Shown here: positions 60,101 to 63,639 of the stretch, piece after piece | Layout: the number at the start of each line of letters is the position of its first letter | How positions within the stretch are numbered: the stretch's first letter is position 1 | Assembly: GCA_015680685.1 (NCBI GenBank) | Contig: MNCI01010471.1 | Span: forward strand, 124,001-188,000 | DNA: 64,000 bases | DNA from: Gnetum montanum | Lineage: Eukaryota; Streptophyta; Gnetopsida; Gnetales; Gnetaceae | Direction of reading: 5' to 3' | Translations under genes and position numbers: made by a program | Notes under the pieces: model-generated | The model's input: the letters and a program-made list of their open reading frames with translations, nothing else | What the model was told of the DNA's origin: nothing | Databases searched by the model: none

Positions 60101-60774
60101 CCCAGTCAAACTTTAAAAATAGTATGCTATAATCAATGCAACGATCTGTTTCAGCAAACTGTGAATGTATGCTCTATAGGTTAATAGGTATCGAACTAAT
60201 ATACATGTCATAATCTGTAAAGGCTTGAAGAATGGTTGAGAGTCAGTAGGCCAGCTTTGTTTTCAACACGTTATAGAAACAAATGGTGCCTTCTTGTAAA
60301 TGATCTAGAAACAACCAAAGTATTTTGAATTTTTAATTCTAAATTTGCAGTGATCTCAAAGGTTGAGGCCCAATATATCATGTACATTACAATGATGGTT
60401 TCGTTGAGCAGATTCATCTTCCCATGAATATCTAGATGCCCAGGCATTCACAATTTGATTGGAAATGTTAGGAGGCAAATTCAGCTTTCAACTTCATAAG
60501 CTTTTTTATAAATCCTGAAATATACTAGGTCACTATGCTTTTTTTTGGAACATTGCAATTTCGAAAAACTTATGGTTGGTCTTGCTGGAAAGGTATTGTG
60601 CTGATATTGTTTTGCAAATTTGTTTTTGGAACATGATGTGGTTTTCTGTATTGGAATGTGGCATATATTTGGCATCTACATTAACACAAACTATTATTTG
60701 TGTTGAAGGTGAGAGACTATAGAAAGGACTGGGAATTGGATGTACATGAAAAGATTGCCGGAAATTACTATCCA
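9074..60774 (+). CDS. Vacuolar/lysosomal-type alpha-mannosidase (GH38), internal exons of a split gene
   Basis: This is a eukaryotic gene with long introns. Exons: 9074-9167, 9296-9463, 9636-9797, 9899-9964, 10068-10124, 15375-15654, 15709-15830, 16083-16157, 24743-24811, 25027-25098, 42529-42576, 57472-57591, 60709-60774. The encoded protein matches plant lysosomal alpha-mannosidases (class II, family GH38), which trim alpha-linked mannose from N-glycans in vacuole or apoplast. Key blocks are the end of the catalytic domain ([10 protein letters not shown]), the HHDAVSGT motif with a family zinc-ligand histidine, and the C-terminal beta domains ([15 protein letters not shown]-type block [16 protein letters not shown]). 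About 467 codons are present, roughly the middle half of a protein of about 1000 residues; the N-terminal catalytic part and the last third are outside. No stop or frameshift was seen in any exon, so the gene is probably functional. Confidence 0.93.
9296..9463 (+). CDS. alpha-mannosidase exon 2, zinc-ligand exon
   Basis: Encodes 56 residues beginning [10 protein letters not shown] and containing [17 protein letters not shown]. The HHDAVSGT motif is diagnostic of GH38; one of its histidines is a zinc ligand in characterised family members. Splice sites are TTTTAG|GCT and GAG|GTGTTT, both phase 0. Confidence 0.95.
9636..9797 (+). CDS. alpha-mannosidase exon 3
   Basis: Encodes 54 residues starting [15 protein letters not shown]. 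It follows the HHDAVSGT exon and covers the variable linker between the middle helical domain and the C-terminal domain. Splice sites are TATAG|GCT and CAG|GTAAAA, phase 0. Confidence 0.85.
9899..9964 (+). CDS. alpha-mannosidase exon 4
   Basis: Encodes 22 residues with [16 protein letters not shown], matching the conserved C-x-L-x-N-I-S-x-C-P segment of plant lysosomal mannosidases, including an N-glycosylation sequon (NIS). Splice sites are TTACAG|TGT and ATG|GTTTGC. Confidence 0.92.
10068..10124 (+). CDS. alpha-mannosidase exon 5
   Basis: Encodes 19 residues, [19 protein letters not shown], equivalent to the family block V-x-Y-N-x-L-G-W-x-R-x-E-x-x-R-I-P. Splice sites are TAATAG|GCG and CCG|GTAAAC. 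The next exon is 5.25 kb downstream. Confidence 0.93.
10213..11270 (-). mobile_element. LINE 3' part, minus strand (coiled coil plus start of J-like module)
   Basis: A poly(T) at about 10219-10228 marks the 3' end of a minus-strand LINE. Its tail resembles those of other copies here (TAATACCCAACCTTT before the A run). Reading leftward on the minus strand, 11250-10700 encodes a Gln/Lys/Glu-rich helical stretch with [15 protein letters not shown], and 10670-10595 encodes [17 protein letters not shown], the same junction that joins coiled coil and J-like module in other copies. Many stops; dead. Confidence 0.6.
11271..14587. other. AT-rich intron sequence, nothing recognised
   Basis: Only short random frames were seen. 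A CTT/CTG-rich stretch at 12890-13000 is low complexity. No transposon motif, RNA gene or exon could be supported. Confidence 0.5.
14588..14735 (+). repeat. tRNA-derived SINE copy
   Basis: An A-box-like GATGGTAAAGTGCTCA is followed about 35 bp later by a B-box-like GGGTTTGAGCCTGG, then the body CCACTTGAAGAGGTTAG and GCAGGATGAGCACTG shared with the minus copy at 7566-7682. Confidence 0.65.
14736..15374. other. Intron sequence before exon 6, nothing recognised
   Basis: A frame of 112 codons at 15000-15338 is open but has no motif or splice context that I recognise. It ends before the exon 6 acceptor. Confidence 0.4.
15375..15830 (+). CDS. alpha-mannosidase exon 6 (with optional 54-nt intron 15655-15708)
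   Basis: The acceptor is ATTACAG|GTA and the frame starts [15 protein letters not shown]. It goes on with [15 protein letters not shown], the family 'PPLG' strand. It ends at GACAATAGG|GTAAGT, a near-perfect donor. Inside, 15655-15708 starts with GT and ends with AG; removing it joins ALI-G to SSVKIPPYF. The stretch is 54 nt and open, so retention adds 18 residues. In known homologues no hydrophobic insert is expected here, which favours removal. Confidence 0.88.
16083..16157 (+). CDS. alpha-mannosidase exon 7
   Basis: Encodes 25 residues with [17 protein letters not shown] and KKVQ, aligning to the family block V-x-Q-x-x-x-W-Y-x-x-x-x-G that precedes SGAYIFRP. Splice sites are ACCAAG|GTA and CAG|GTGCAC. 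Contains a sequon (NGS). Confidence 0.9.
16158..17994. other. Intron sequence 5' of the copia relic
   Basis: Apart from the short dispersed repeat at 16508-16584 nothing was recognised. It is AT-rich throughout. Confidence 0.45.
16508..16584 (+). repeat. Dispersed 'ATGGGGT-GGCTA' repeat, copy 1
   Basis: It reads TCATCCTAGC, ACATGGGGTTGGCTA, GCCATTCACTTCTAT and AAGAGCCA, and shares these blocks in order with 21028-21116. A CAT-rich run precedes it. A very similar short sequence is widespread in plant genomes, and I suspect the 3' end of an RTE-type LINE read in reverse, but that is from memory and unverified. Confidence 0.4.
17995..19010 (+). pseudogene. Ty1/copia gag-protease relic
   Basis: Frames on the plus strand give copia Gag landmarks with shifts between them: [18 protein letters not shown] (18045-18100), [17 protein letters not shown] (18370-18420), [11 protein letters not shown], and the basic linker after EEEGIMHEK. 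At about 18845-18880 a frame reads [15 protein letters not shown], equivalent to the copia protease N-T-W-W-I-D-S-G-A-T-x-H-I with a one-residue insertion. No integrase or RT follows, since the relic stops at the minus LINE. No LTRs were found. Confidence 0.75.
19022..20453 (-). pseudogene. Old LINE reverse transcriptase relic, minus strand, distinct lineage
   Basis: Reading from 20453 leftward: [15 protein letters not shown], then [13 protein letters not shown] (equivalent to [12 protein letters not shown]), [24 protein letters not shown], and finally a zf-RVT remnant with [14 protein letters not shown] (19030-19075). These are LINE RT blocks in the right order. Many stops. The wording differs from the main family here, so it is another LINE clade, and older. 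Confidence 0.75.
20454..21679. other. Intron sequence between LINE copies
   Basis: AT-rich, no supportable gene. It contains the second copy of the dispersed repeat (21028-21116). Confidence 0.4.
21028..21116 (+). repeat. Dispersed 'ATGGGGT-GGCTA' repeat, copy 2
   Basis: It reads TTATCCTAGCCTTGTCCCAA, AAATGGGGTCAGCTACTTGA and GCCATTTGCCTTTATGAAGA, matching the copy at 16508-16584 in order and spacing. Same orientation. Confidence 0.4.
21985..22480 (+). pseudogene. Conserved LINE C-terminal block, copy 2
   Basis: Encodes [66 protein letters not shown] and [10 protein letters not shown]. These blocks line up with those at 28537, 34380, 40090 and 62930. Function unknown. The pattern F-x-G-x-x-I-x-L-T-E-x-x-I-A-x-x-L-G loosely recalls plant-mobile-domain or Gag-like domains of other plant elements; that is inference. 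Confidence 0.7.
23093..23330 (+). pseudogene. J-domain-like module, LINE copy 2
   Basis: After the coiled coil the frame reads [20 protein letters not shown] then [11 protein letters not shown], with HLD at 23179-23187 where J-domains have HPD. The tail [18 protein letters not shown] fits helices III-IV. The proline is replaced by leucine. Confidence 0.4.
23705..24742. other. Intron sequence before exon 8
   Basis: No supportable gene. A degraded plus-strand frame at about 24090-24400 ([28 protein letters not shown]) might be an old LINE ORF1 fragment, but the match is weak. Confidence 0.35.
24743..24811 (+). CDS. alpha-mannosidase exon 8
   Basis: Encodes [18 protein letters not shown] and then GSGLQ (23 residues), equivalent to the highly conserved SGAYIFRPN block. 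Splice sites are TATCAG|GCA and CAG|GTATGG. It lies 8.6 kb after exon 7. Confidence 0.95.
25027..25098 (+). CDS. alpha-mannosidase exon 9
   Basis: Encodes 24 residues, [18 protein letters not shown] followed by SPWVSQ, matching the family block V-x-x-G-x-x-x-x-E-V-x-Q-x-F-S-x-W. Splice sites are GACAG|GTC and CAG|GTATAT. A 17.4-kb intron follows. Confidence 0.94.
25099..25599. other. Intron sequence with GA-rich microsatellite and short duplication
   Basis: AT-rich. A GGGAGAGAGAGGGAGAGAGA run lies at about 25398-25420. The unit TGGTTGGAGTATTACAGTGA occurs at about 25577 and 25629 (52-bp period), at the start of the LINE that follows. Confidence 0.5.
25660..26060 (+). pseudogene. LINE copy 3 endonuclease (EEP) remnant
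   Basis: Apurinic-type endonuclease blocks are present: a GDFN-equivalent VRDFNQ (Gly replaced by Arg), then [16 protein letters not shown]. The enzyme nicks target DNA to prime reverse transcription. The N-terminal third is missing and stops are present. Confidence 0.75.
26640..27480 (+). pseudogene. LINE copy 3 reverse transcriptase
   Basis: RT blocks in order: [68 protein letters not shown], and [12 protein letters not shown] at 27349-27375. The catalytic Y-A-D-D is F-A-N-D here, so the first aspartate is lost. The stop before GDPLSP replaces the usual glutamine. Confidence 0.9.
27851..27891. other. Assembly gap (41 N) inside LINE copy 3
   Basis: A run of N between the RT thumb region and zf-RVT; length may be arbitrary. 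Confidence 0.95.
28144..28860 (+). pseudogene. LINE copy 3 zf-RVT and start of conserved C-terminal block
   Basis: Encodes [19 protein letters not shown], then the zinc-binding [18 protein letters not shown], and after a stop, in the same frame, the block with [34 protein letters not shown] and [13 protein letters not shown]. The shared frame shows that the extra block belongs to the same open frame as RT (ORF2) in the ancestor. Confidence 0.85.
28861..29929. other. AT-rich intron sequence between LINEs
   Basis: No coding signal or known repeat recognised. It starts where LINE copy 3 breaks off. Confidence 0.5.
30200..31470 (+). pseudogene. LINE copy 4 ORF1 (DUF4283-like, CCHC)
   Basis: A frame reads [19 protein letters not shown] then [17 protein letters not shown], typical of the DUF4283 N-terminal domain of plant LINE ORF1. 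A CCHC knuckle follows at 30935-30976 ([14 protein letters not shown], spacing C-x2-C-x4-H-x4-C). The end is [13 protein letters not shown], stop, KEIDLGT, shared with copy 7. ORF1 proteins bind element RNA. Several stops are present. Confidence 0.8.
31471..32200 (+). pseudogene. LINE copy 4 endonuclease (EEP)
   Basis: Starts [10 protein letters not shown] at the ATG at 31471, then a stop where copy 5 has glutamine, and TPYKRC. It goes on with [10 protein letters not shown] (normally Q-E-T-K) and [16 protein letters not shown] (normally G-D-F-N). Both catalytic Glu and Asp are replaced, so it is dead. Confidence 0.85.
32480..33840 (+). pseudogene. LINE copy 4 reverse transcriptase
   Basis: Blocks: [66 protein letters not shown] and [13 protein letters not shown] with intact Y-V-D-D at 33457-33468. 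The frame then runs [10 protein letters not shown] and [14 protein letters not shown]-to-ADP change and several stops are present. Confidence 0.9.
34007..34161 (+). repeat. 17-bp minisatellite, about nine degenerate copies
   Basis: Units such as GGGTGATAGCTGTGATT, GAGTGGCAGCTGTGTCT, AGGTAGCAGTTGCGGTT and GGGCAGTAGTCGCATTC follow one another with a period of 17, occasionally 18. The array starts right after a zf-RVT remnant ([18 protein letters not shown]) and no other copy of this LINE has it. Confidence 0.8.
34310..34870 (+). pseudogene. Conserved LINE C-terminal block, copy 4
   Basis: Encodes [21 protein letters not shown], then [49 protein letters not shown] and [10 protein letters not shown]. 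The order and spacing equal those of the other copies, which extends the conservation across the entire ~190-residue block. Confidence 0.75.
34970..35690 (+). pseudogene. LINE copy 4 coiled coil and J-domain-like end
   Basis: A Gln/Glu/Arg-rich helical region (about 35070-35440, with [19 protein letters not shown]) leads to [10 protein letters not shown] and then [28 protein letters not shown], with HPE at 35552-35560. The tail includes [11 protein letters not shown]. The order fits J-domain helices I to IV: Y-E-V-L-x-I, K-x-x-I-R-K-x-A-x-K-F-H-P-D, then a terminal V-L-D. Stops interrupt it. Confidence 0.5.
36019..36489. other. Short spacer between LINE copies 4 and 5
   Basis: AT-rich; nothing recognised. 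Contains the direct repeat CAGAAACCCAGATACAACAA / related words around 36260-36310. Confidence 0.35.
36530..36964 (+). pseudogene. LINE copy 5 ORF1 C-terminal part
   Basis: A proline-rich stretch ([18 protein letters not shown], with a frame change) leads to the frame [16 protein letters not shown] and then [25 protein letters not shown]. This end matches the ORF1 ends of copies 4 and 7 (IDLGT). The N-terminal part is missing. Confidence 0.65.
36965..37723 (+). pseudogene. LINE copy 5 endonuclease (EEP)
   Basis: Starts [19 protein letters not shown]. Catalytic motifs are intact: CLQETKLQA (Glu), [16 protein letters not shown] (Asp, Asn), [11 protein letters not shown] and SDHRSL (Asp, His). 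Only a few stops interrupt, at 37205-37207 (TAG before WAITMQ) and near 37280. It would nick the target for target-primed reverse transcription. Confidence 0.9.
38190..39470 (+). pseudogene. LINE copy 5 reverse transcriptase
   Basis: Blocks: [46 protein letters not shown], then a gap of 12 [14 protein letters not shown], and [13 protein letters not shown] with intact Y-A-D-D at 38901-38912. It continues [20 protein letters not shown] and [13 protein letters not shown] small deletion removed the usual segment before FRPI. Confidence 0.9.
38750..38761. other. Assembly gap (12 N) inside LINE copy 5 RT
   Basis: A run of N between FSFDVG and the GLRQGDP block. Confidence 0.95.
39640..39905 (+). 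pseudogene. LINE copy 5 zf-RVT
   Basis: Encodes [20 protein letters not shown] and [11 protein letters not shown], stop, [13 protein letters not shown]. The zinc pattern C-x2-C then H-x4-C fits the zf-RVT family that follows RT in plant LINEs. A poly(C) run of 18-20 at about 39880-39897 disrupts the frame. Confidence 0.85.
40030..40606 (+). pseudogene. Conserved LINE C-terminal block, copy 5 (best preserved)
   Basis: About 190 residues with only one stop (at about 40366): [107 protein letters not shown] and [19 protein letters not shown]. Function unknown. The reading frame is open across it in several copies and substitutions look conservative, so it was once under selection as protein. Confidence 0.75.
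40840..41216 (+). pseudogene. LINE copy 5 coiled coil
   Basis: An uninterrupted Glu/Arg/Gln/Ala-rich stretch of about 125 residues, with [39 protein letters not shown] and [18 protein letters not shown]. Charged heptad-like spacing predicts a long helix. It ends at TGA where the minus copy at 52200 has CGA, suggesting a C-to-T loss. Confidence 0.8.
41217..41455 (+). pseudogene. J-domain-like module, LINE copy 5
   Basis: In the same frame as the coiled coil after one [23 protein letters not shown], then [13 protein letters not shown] with HPD at 41301-41309, and AMQGI, stop, [21 protein letters not shown]. Helix I (Y-L-I-L-G-I), helix II (E-L-R-R-x-I-H-R), the HPD loop and helix III (Q-A-A-S-F) match J-domain layout. 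J-domains stimulate Hsp70 chaperones. The assignment is mine, by eye. Confidence 0.5.
41724..42070 (+). repeat. 22-bp minisatellite next to LINE copy 5 tail
   Basis: About fifteen degenerate units around GAGGCTGTGCAGAGGGTTTT, alternating with GAGGCTTTGCAAAGG-like units and occasional short units. It begins directly after the LINE poly(A). It is noncoding and lies about 450 bp before mannosidase exon 10. Confidence 0.85.
42529..42576 (+). CDS. alpha-mannosidase exon 10 (48 nt)
   Basis: A 16-residue micro-exon, [16 protein letters not shown], matching the conserved strand Q-V-V-R-L-Y-K-x-x-x-x-x-E-x-x-x. Splice sites are GTAACAG|GTA and CTG|GTATGT. It is isolated between introns of 17.4 and 14.9 kb and would be missed without homology. 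Confidence 0.93.
42577..43354. other. Intron sequence after exon 10
   Basis: AT-rich; no gene or repeat recognised. Confidence 0.45.
43430..44045 (-). pseudogene. LINE copy 6 end of conserved block and coiled coil
   Basis: The minus frame at 44028-43798 starts with [20 protein letters not shown], the last motif of the conserved block, then diverges into a linker. A helical region with [33 protein letters not shown] and [15 protein letters not shown] follows down to 43430. Confidence 0.7.
44176..45014 (-). pseudogene. LINE copy 6 reverse transcriptase fragment
   Basis: Encodes [81 protein letters not shown] with the frame partner [15 protein letters not shown], and [19 protein letters not shown]. 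The catalytic Y-x-D-D box is not present, since the copy is deleted beyond that point. Confidence 0.85.
45381..45458. repeat. Perfect 39-bp tandem duplication
   Basis: Two identical units beginning AAATCTCTTGGATCTTTATA and ending GGATACTTTCCTCCC, followed by a third partial start. It lies in the LINE copy 6 linker and keeps the frame (39 is a multiple of three). Confidence 0.85.
45501..46534. other. AT-rich intron sequence between LINE copies 6 and 7
   Basis: No coding or repeat signal recognised, apart from the short direct repeat TTCATGATAGGA at about 45554-45585. Confidence 0.45.
46545..47052 (+). pseudogene. LINE copy 7 ORF1 C-terminal part
   Basis: Contains [18 protein letters not shown] and [18 protein letters not shown] before a stop and KEIDLGT. 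These align with [17 protein letters not shown] and the end of ORF1 in copy 4. Confidence 0.65.
47053..47760 (+). pseudogene. LINE copy 7 endonuclease (EEP)
   Basis: Begins MNILS, stop (TAG for TGG), [12 protein letters not shown]. It continues with ESKLQTMQ (normally Q-E-T-K-L), [18 protein letters not shown] with intact G-D-F-N, and [12 protein letters not shown]. Confidence 0.85.
47825..49420 (+). pseudogene. LINE copy 7 linker and reverse transcriptase
   Basis: The linker [17 protein letters not shown] leads to RT blocks [77 protein letters not shown], and [13 protein letters not shown]. The catalytic box is Y-V-N-D (49023-49034), with one aspartate lost. It ends with [15 protein letters not shown]. 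Confidence 0.9.
49600..50338 (+). pseudogene. LINE copy 7 zf-RVT remnant and partial C-terminal block
   Basis: After degraded zf-RVT sequence ([17 protein letters not shown]) the frame gives [53 protein letters not shown] and FTTFRGDCI, stop, LTKAS, aligning with the start of the conserved block in other copies. It breaks at about 50338. Confidence 0.7.
51716..51950. repeat. Array of GGGGGGYGCCCCCC hairpins in LINE copy 8 3' UTR
   Basis: At least five near-perfect palindromes of G5-9, T or C, G, C5-8 occur, spaced by A-rich words such as AAGAAAACTCTA, with a 28-bp unit repeated at about 51889-51945. Each could form a very stable stem. Long homopolymers make exact counts uncertain. Confidence 0.75.
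51982..52599 (-). pseudogene. LINE copy 8 coiled coil fused in frame to J-domain-like module
   Basis: One uninterrupted minus-strand frame of about 200 codons. It starts [19 protein letters not shown], has [18 protein letters not shown] and [14 protein letters not shown], and passes without a stop into [33 protein letters not shown] and [19 protein letters not shown], ending PTNP-stop. The J-like HPD position reads HPN (52147-52155). This copy is the direct evidence that coiled coil and J-like module are one polypeptide. Confidence 0.7.
52600..52620. other. Assembly gap (21 N) in LINE copy 8
   Basis: A run of N between the conserved block and the coiled coil; hides the linker and the frame relation between the two. 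Confidence 0.95.
52621..53075 (-). pseudogene. Conserved LINE C-terminal block, copy 8
   Basis: An open minus frame reads [24 protein letters not shown] sequence, [87 protein letters not shown] and [10 protein letters not shown]. It is uninterrupted over about 145 codons. It is close to copy 5 and lacks the first part through 5' truncation. Confidence 0.75.
53230..53740. repeat. Possible LTR fragment (copia-like)
   Basis: The stretch has AGCACAAGAACACAGAGAG, then TTATGTTGTTCGGGCCC and ACCCTAGTTCCAC, which recalls the ACGTGGTTCGG plus TACGTCCAC words common in plant copia LTRs. No partner LTR or internal region was found, so a solo LTR or chance resemblance is possible. Confidence 0.3.
54219..54445. 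repeat. Imperfect local duplications in intron
   Basis: TACAGCTTATTAAAATTAAA and TACAGTTTATTAAAAATAAA head two copies of about 70 bp (from about 54220 and 54291). GAAGTCCATGTTT occurs twice more at about 54370 and 54410. No coding meaning seen. Confidence 0.55.
54446..55313. other. AT-rich intron sequence, nothing recognised
   Basis: Only short random frames; no repeat or gene supported. Confidence 0.45.
55314..55552 (+). repeat. 52-bp minisatellite, about 4.5 copies
   Basis: Units run GGTGGATGCATGATGTGGATG then TGGGTGCAT-GGATGGATGGATTGGT with small changes, starting near 55317, 55370, 55420, 55475 and 55526. Each unit is built of a GGAT/GGTG core, so a nested tetranucleotide origin is likely. 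Confidence 0.85.
56221..56512 (-). pseudogene. Unrecognised retroelement-like coding relic
   Basis: An open minus frame of about 97 codons includes [40 protein letters not shown] and [17 protein letters not shown]. After a TAG it goes on with a Lys-rich stretch at about 56210-55980. Just upstream (56530-56560), in frame but before stops, is [10 protein letters not shown], a W-W-N word I associate with polyproteins of plant reverse-transcribing elements. I cannot assign a family; a pararetrovirus-like or LTR element is possible. Confidence 0.35.
56700..57471. other. AT-rich intron sequence before exon 11
   Basis: No gene recognised. Words of the type GGAATCATGA recur at 56890-57110 without clear tandem order. 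Confidence 0.4.
57472..57591 (+). CDS. alpha-mannosidase exon 11
   Basis: Encodes 40 residues starting [18 protein letters not shown] and ending [13 protein letters not shown], the very conserved F-x-T-D-S-N-G-R-D block. Splice sites are TTTCAG|GTT and AGA|GTAAGC. Confidence 0.96.
57780..58260. other. C-rich segment of unknown origin in intron
   Basis: The segment is markedly richer in C and G than its flanks, with CCTCCTTCAGATGTCCATCC and TCTCCCGTTCACCCC. Two frames are open over 75-95 codons on the plus strand (57828-58257) but show no domain. It may be a LINE ORF1 or 5' UTR fragment. Confidence 0.3.
58600..58690 (-). repeat. tRNA-derived SINE fragment
   Basis: The minus strand reads TAGCTTTATGGTAAGAGTCT (box A-like), and 35 bp later CACAGGTTCGATCCTACC with a near-perfect box B. 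There is no proper acceptor stem, so it is a SINE head rather than a tRNA gene. Confidence 0.5.
59468..59875. repeat. Direct repeat pair of about 58 bp in intron
   Basis: ATGAGATTTTATGGGAACTT then GGACATGGATTGTGAACACA-AG-AACAGTAAAAT at about 59472-59528 recurs at about 59815-59872 with few changes. The copies are about 345 bp apart in the same orientation. Confidence 0.65.
60709..60774 (+). CDS. alpha-mannosidase exon 12
   Basis: Encodes [18 protein letters not shown] and then NYYP (22 residues), the conserved block ending N-Y-Y-P that normally continues with V-N-L-G. The acceptor is TTGAAG|GTG. The donor is taken as CCA|GTAGGT, which keeps phase 0 as in the other exons. The next expected exon was not found before the window end. 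Confidence 0.93.
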
Positions 60775-62229
60775 GTAGGTGTATTGAAATTTTGCCCTTT
60801 CCATTTTGTCATTTTAACAGATCCTTCACCATAATGGGTACAACTTGTGATAGTGGCTATACATTTTGAACATTTTCGTATTGAATGGTCTTTCTACCTT
60901 TGTTAACCATTTATTATGAAATGGAAATTATCATCTTAATAATTGCTTATTTTAAAGTAAAGGCGCATATTTGCCAATTACCAAAAGTTTAAATAGTGCG
61001 TTGAATTCATAGTGCTTAACAGTTAAAATGCATTTTTAAAAGTTGTTTCTGGCTTCACTTCTATGCTAGCTTCAAACCAATAAGAAATGTTTGAAATCTT
61101 AATGGCTTTCAGCATATAAAACGCCTTTGGACAGCAATGGTAATTTAGGCAACATATTAAAAATAAGTTGTTTTCACAATTATTGCACTGCAAACCATTA
61201 AAAGTTGTTATGTGAAAATAAGAAGGGATTATTTTTGAGAGAATGTTCGTGATTAAATTAATAAAAAAAAAGAGAAAATAAGAAGGGATTCAGATTGATG
61301 AATAGCATTACTTATTGAGTATCTTTTGTAAGATGCGTGCTCAAACATTGTTTTGCAAAGCTTTCTCTAGTTAAAAATTGGCATAGTTTCGTGGCCGAAA
61401 ATGGAGTTTTCATTCTCATAGAAAATTTAAAAGCATCACGAATAATGTGTAATGGAGCAAAATAGCAAAAAGAACTTATTGCACCATATTTAGTGATGGG
61501 CCAAAAACGCCTAGTATTAGAGCAGTTTGAGCACCATGGTGGTTCTTTAATAAGTTATTTACTACTATTTTTGAATATACAACTTTTAAAATTCTCAACC
61601 AAAAGACAAAAAAAGAAAAGAAAAGTGGTAAGTATTTTCTCATAAATGTCATTGCAGCACTAAATAACTGCATTCCATAAACACACTTACTCCTCGTGAT
61701 GTTTTTTCTTAATTAATATCTTACCATATATTTTCATAAATTTGACATGAAGCAATTGGTTATTGGAGAATATGCTAGCTATGTTTTATTCAGACTAAAA
61801 AATATCCTAGAATGATTCACTGTCTTGAAATAATTGAAGTACACAAACTATATGTTTTGTCATCACCATGCCTCAAATAATTATATAAATCCTTAAAAAT
61901 GTTTATACTTACTTTCATAGTATTAGTATTTGTTTGGGGGTAAACGTATATTCTGCAGCAGTGCCCAAAATTTGAGATTGGAAGGCAGGTCATTAAACAC
62001 ATATGACACAATAAAGAATATGCATGCACATGTTTACATGCAAACGTGTGACATGTTACCTGAATAATTTTTAAGAATGTGCATTTTCTCTGAAAGTAAA
62101 TGGTAATTTCTAGAGTTATTTTACTGGAAGACGCCATGTCACGGGCATTGACTGCATCCAATATAGACACTGTTCTGCTGTACAAGGATCAACTTTTTAT
62201 CTTCTAATTTTTATTTCATTTTTTGGATC
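60775..62229. other. AT-rich intron sequence after exon 12
   Basis: No exon continuing GNYYP (expected V-N-L-G-x-Y) and no repeat was recognised. Confidence 0.5.
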
Positions 62230-62481
62230 AGGCCATTGATGATGTCATAGATGAGTCATATGTGAAATCTTTTTTACATAGTTGCACTGATGTTGGGTTA
62301 GCAACGCCTACTACTCCGTTTTATGCGCCAGTACGGGGAATCGGCCCAATGGGTCAGAATAATGAATTCCAAGTACATTCGGTGGCAAGTGAGAATGTAG
62401 GATTCAAGGCCTTGACAGACACTCTACAATCATGTATGAAAAATGTAGACGCAGGGGTGGTCGAGTTTTGAGCTGCGTTGC

Positions 62482-62787
62482 TTGTTGATTGCCATGTACC
62501 CGTCAGTACTAGGGTGGCGTCAGATTTGGCAAGGACAATTGCCTGAGAAAATTAAAGTTTTCTTGTGGCTGTTGAAAAATGACGTGCTGCTTGTATGTGC
62601 ACATTCAAATAGATGGGACCTCGTTCTCGACAACACCTGCCCATTGTGTGCCACTGTGCCTGAGACCGTCCAACACTTCGTTTTTCAATGTGCCTACATG
62701 CACTCCACGTGGCGGGAGACGGGCTGGGCTCCCCCAATTAAGTTAATTGGTGATTCTCGAGCCACGCTACTTTTATGGGTAGTGTGA
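62482..62787 (+). pseudogene. LINE copy 10 zf-RVT
   Basis: An open frame reads WRQIWQGQLPEKIKVFLWLL, CPLCATVPETVQHFVFQC and GDSRATLLLWVV. The pattern C-x2-C, H-x4-C is intact. It shares the frame of the following C-terminal block, with two TGA codons between. Confidence 0.88.
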
Positions 62788-62839
62788 AAAATTTGAAATC
62801 ACAAAGTCTTCCGGCTGCGTCGTCTGCCCCCCCCTTCGC

Positions 62840-63440
62840 AAGTGGTTTCACGGGCCACAGCGGCGTGGAGAGAAATCGACAAGGCGATGGGGGTCATGCC
62901 GAGTTATGAGCCTGATTGCATAGTGTTTCAAGAAGACGAGGAGCTGTGGGAGCTGGTGGAACGGTGTGGCTGGAGTGATGTCCTATCGCGGTTAGTGGGT
63001 GAGCCAGCCCTCCTAGACGATGCATTTTTCTGTAACTAGCATGAGGACCACAGCTATTTTAGGGGCACTGAGGTCATTATCACAGAGTCCTTGATTGCCA
63101 GGTGTTTGGGGGCCCAAGCCAAAGGAGAAGTCATTCTGCCCACCACGCGTGGGTTGCAAGATGCTGAATTATTTTTTGATGGGCTGGTGCCATGCACGCA
63201 GAGTCGACAAGTTCCCAGATCTTCCCTGCCACCAATATGGGCCTGGGCCATGGATCTAGTGGACTGCTCTTTCGTGCAGTTGGGAAACAGGTCAAAGCTC
63301 CAGGGTATTCATTTTCCCTTCCTTAAATGCCTCAAACTTCGAATTAGGGTTAACTTACCCCGATTTTTTTTGGCAGCACTATAACAGTAGAAGCGAGGCC
63401 GCCACTTTGGGCTCATCCTTGCCCTGTGGCAGGGGGCAGC
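62840..63440 (+). pseudogene. Conserved LINE C-terminal block, copy 10
   Basis: Encodes MGVMPSYEPDCIVFQEDEEL, CGWSDVLSRLVGEPALLDD, EVILPTTRGLQDAELFFDG, SRQVPRSSLPPIW, LVDCSFVQLGNRSKLQGIHF and HFGLILALWQGA. Few stops (63037, 63382). Same frame as zf-RVT. Confidence 0.75.
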
Positions 63441-63639
63441 CTCAAGTGGAGCAAGGGTCTCCACCCCCCCTAGGGGGTTCCCCGCTTGGCCCCTCGCCTT
63501 CGGCCCACCCGAGGGTTTCGGGGACTGAATTCATAGTGACATACACCAAGAGACGGAGTTGTCATGGGGGACCGATGGCCTCTAACCCCATGGCAGTGCC
63601 AAAGGTGTCTCCACTTGGAACTTTGGGGCATAGAGAAAG

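Noticed and set aside
62223-62471. Open frame of 82 codons with an AG acceptor, looked like the next exon of the host gene
   Set aside because: It does not match the expected mannosidase continuation (V-N-L-G), and its DNA aligns with LINE copy 5 at about 39440-39620 in another frame, so it is a shadow of LINE copy 10.
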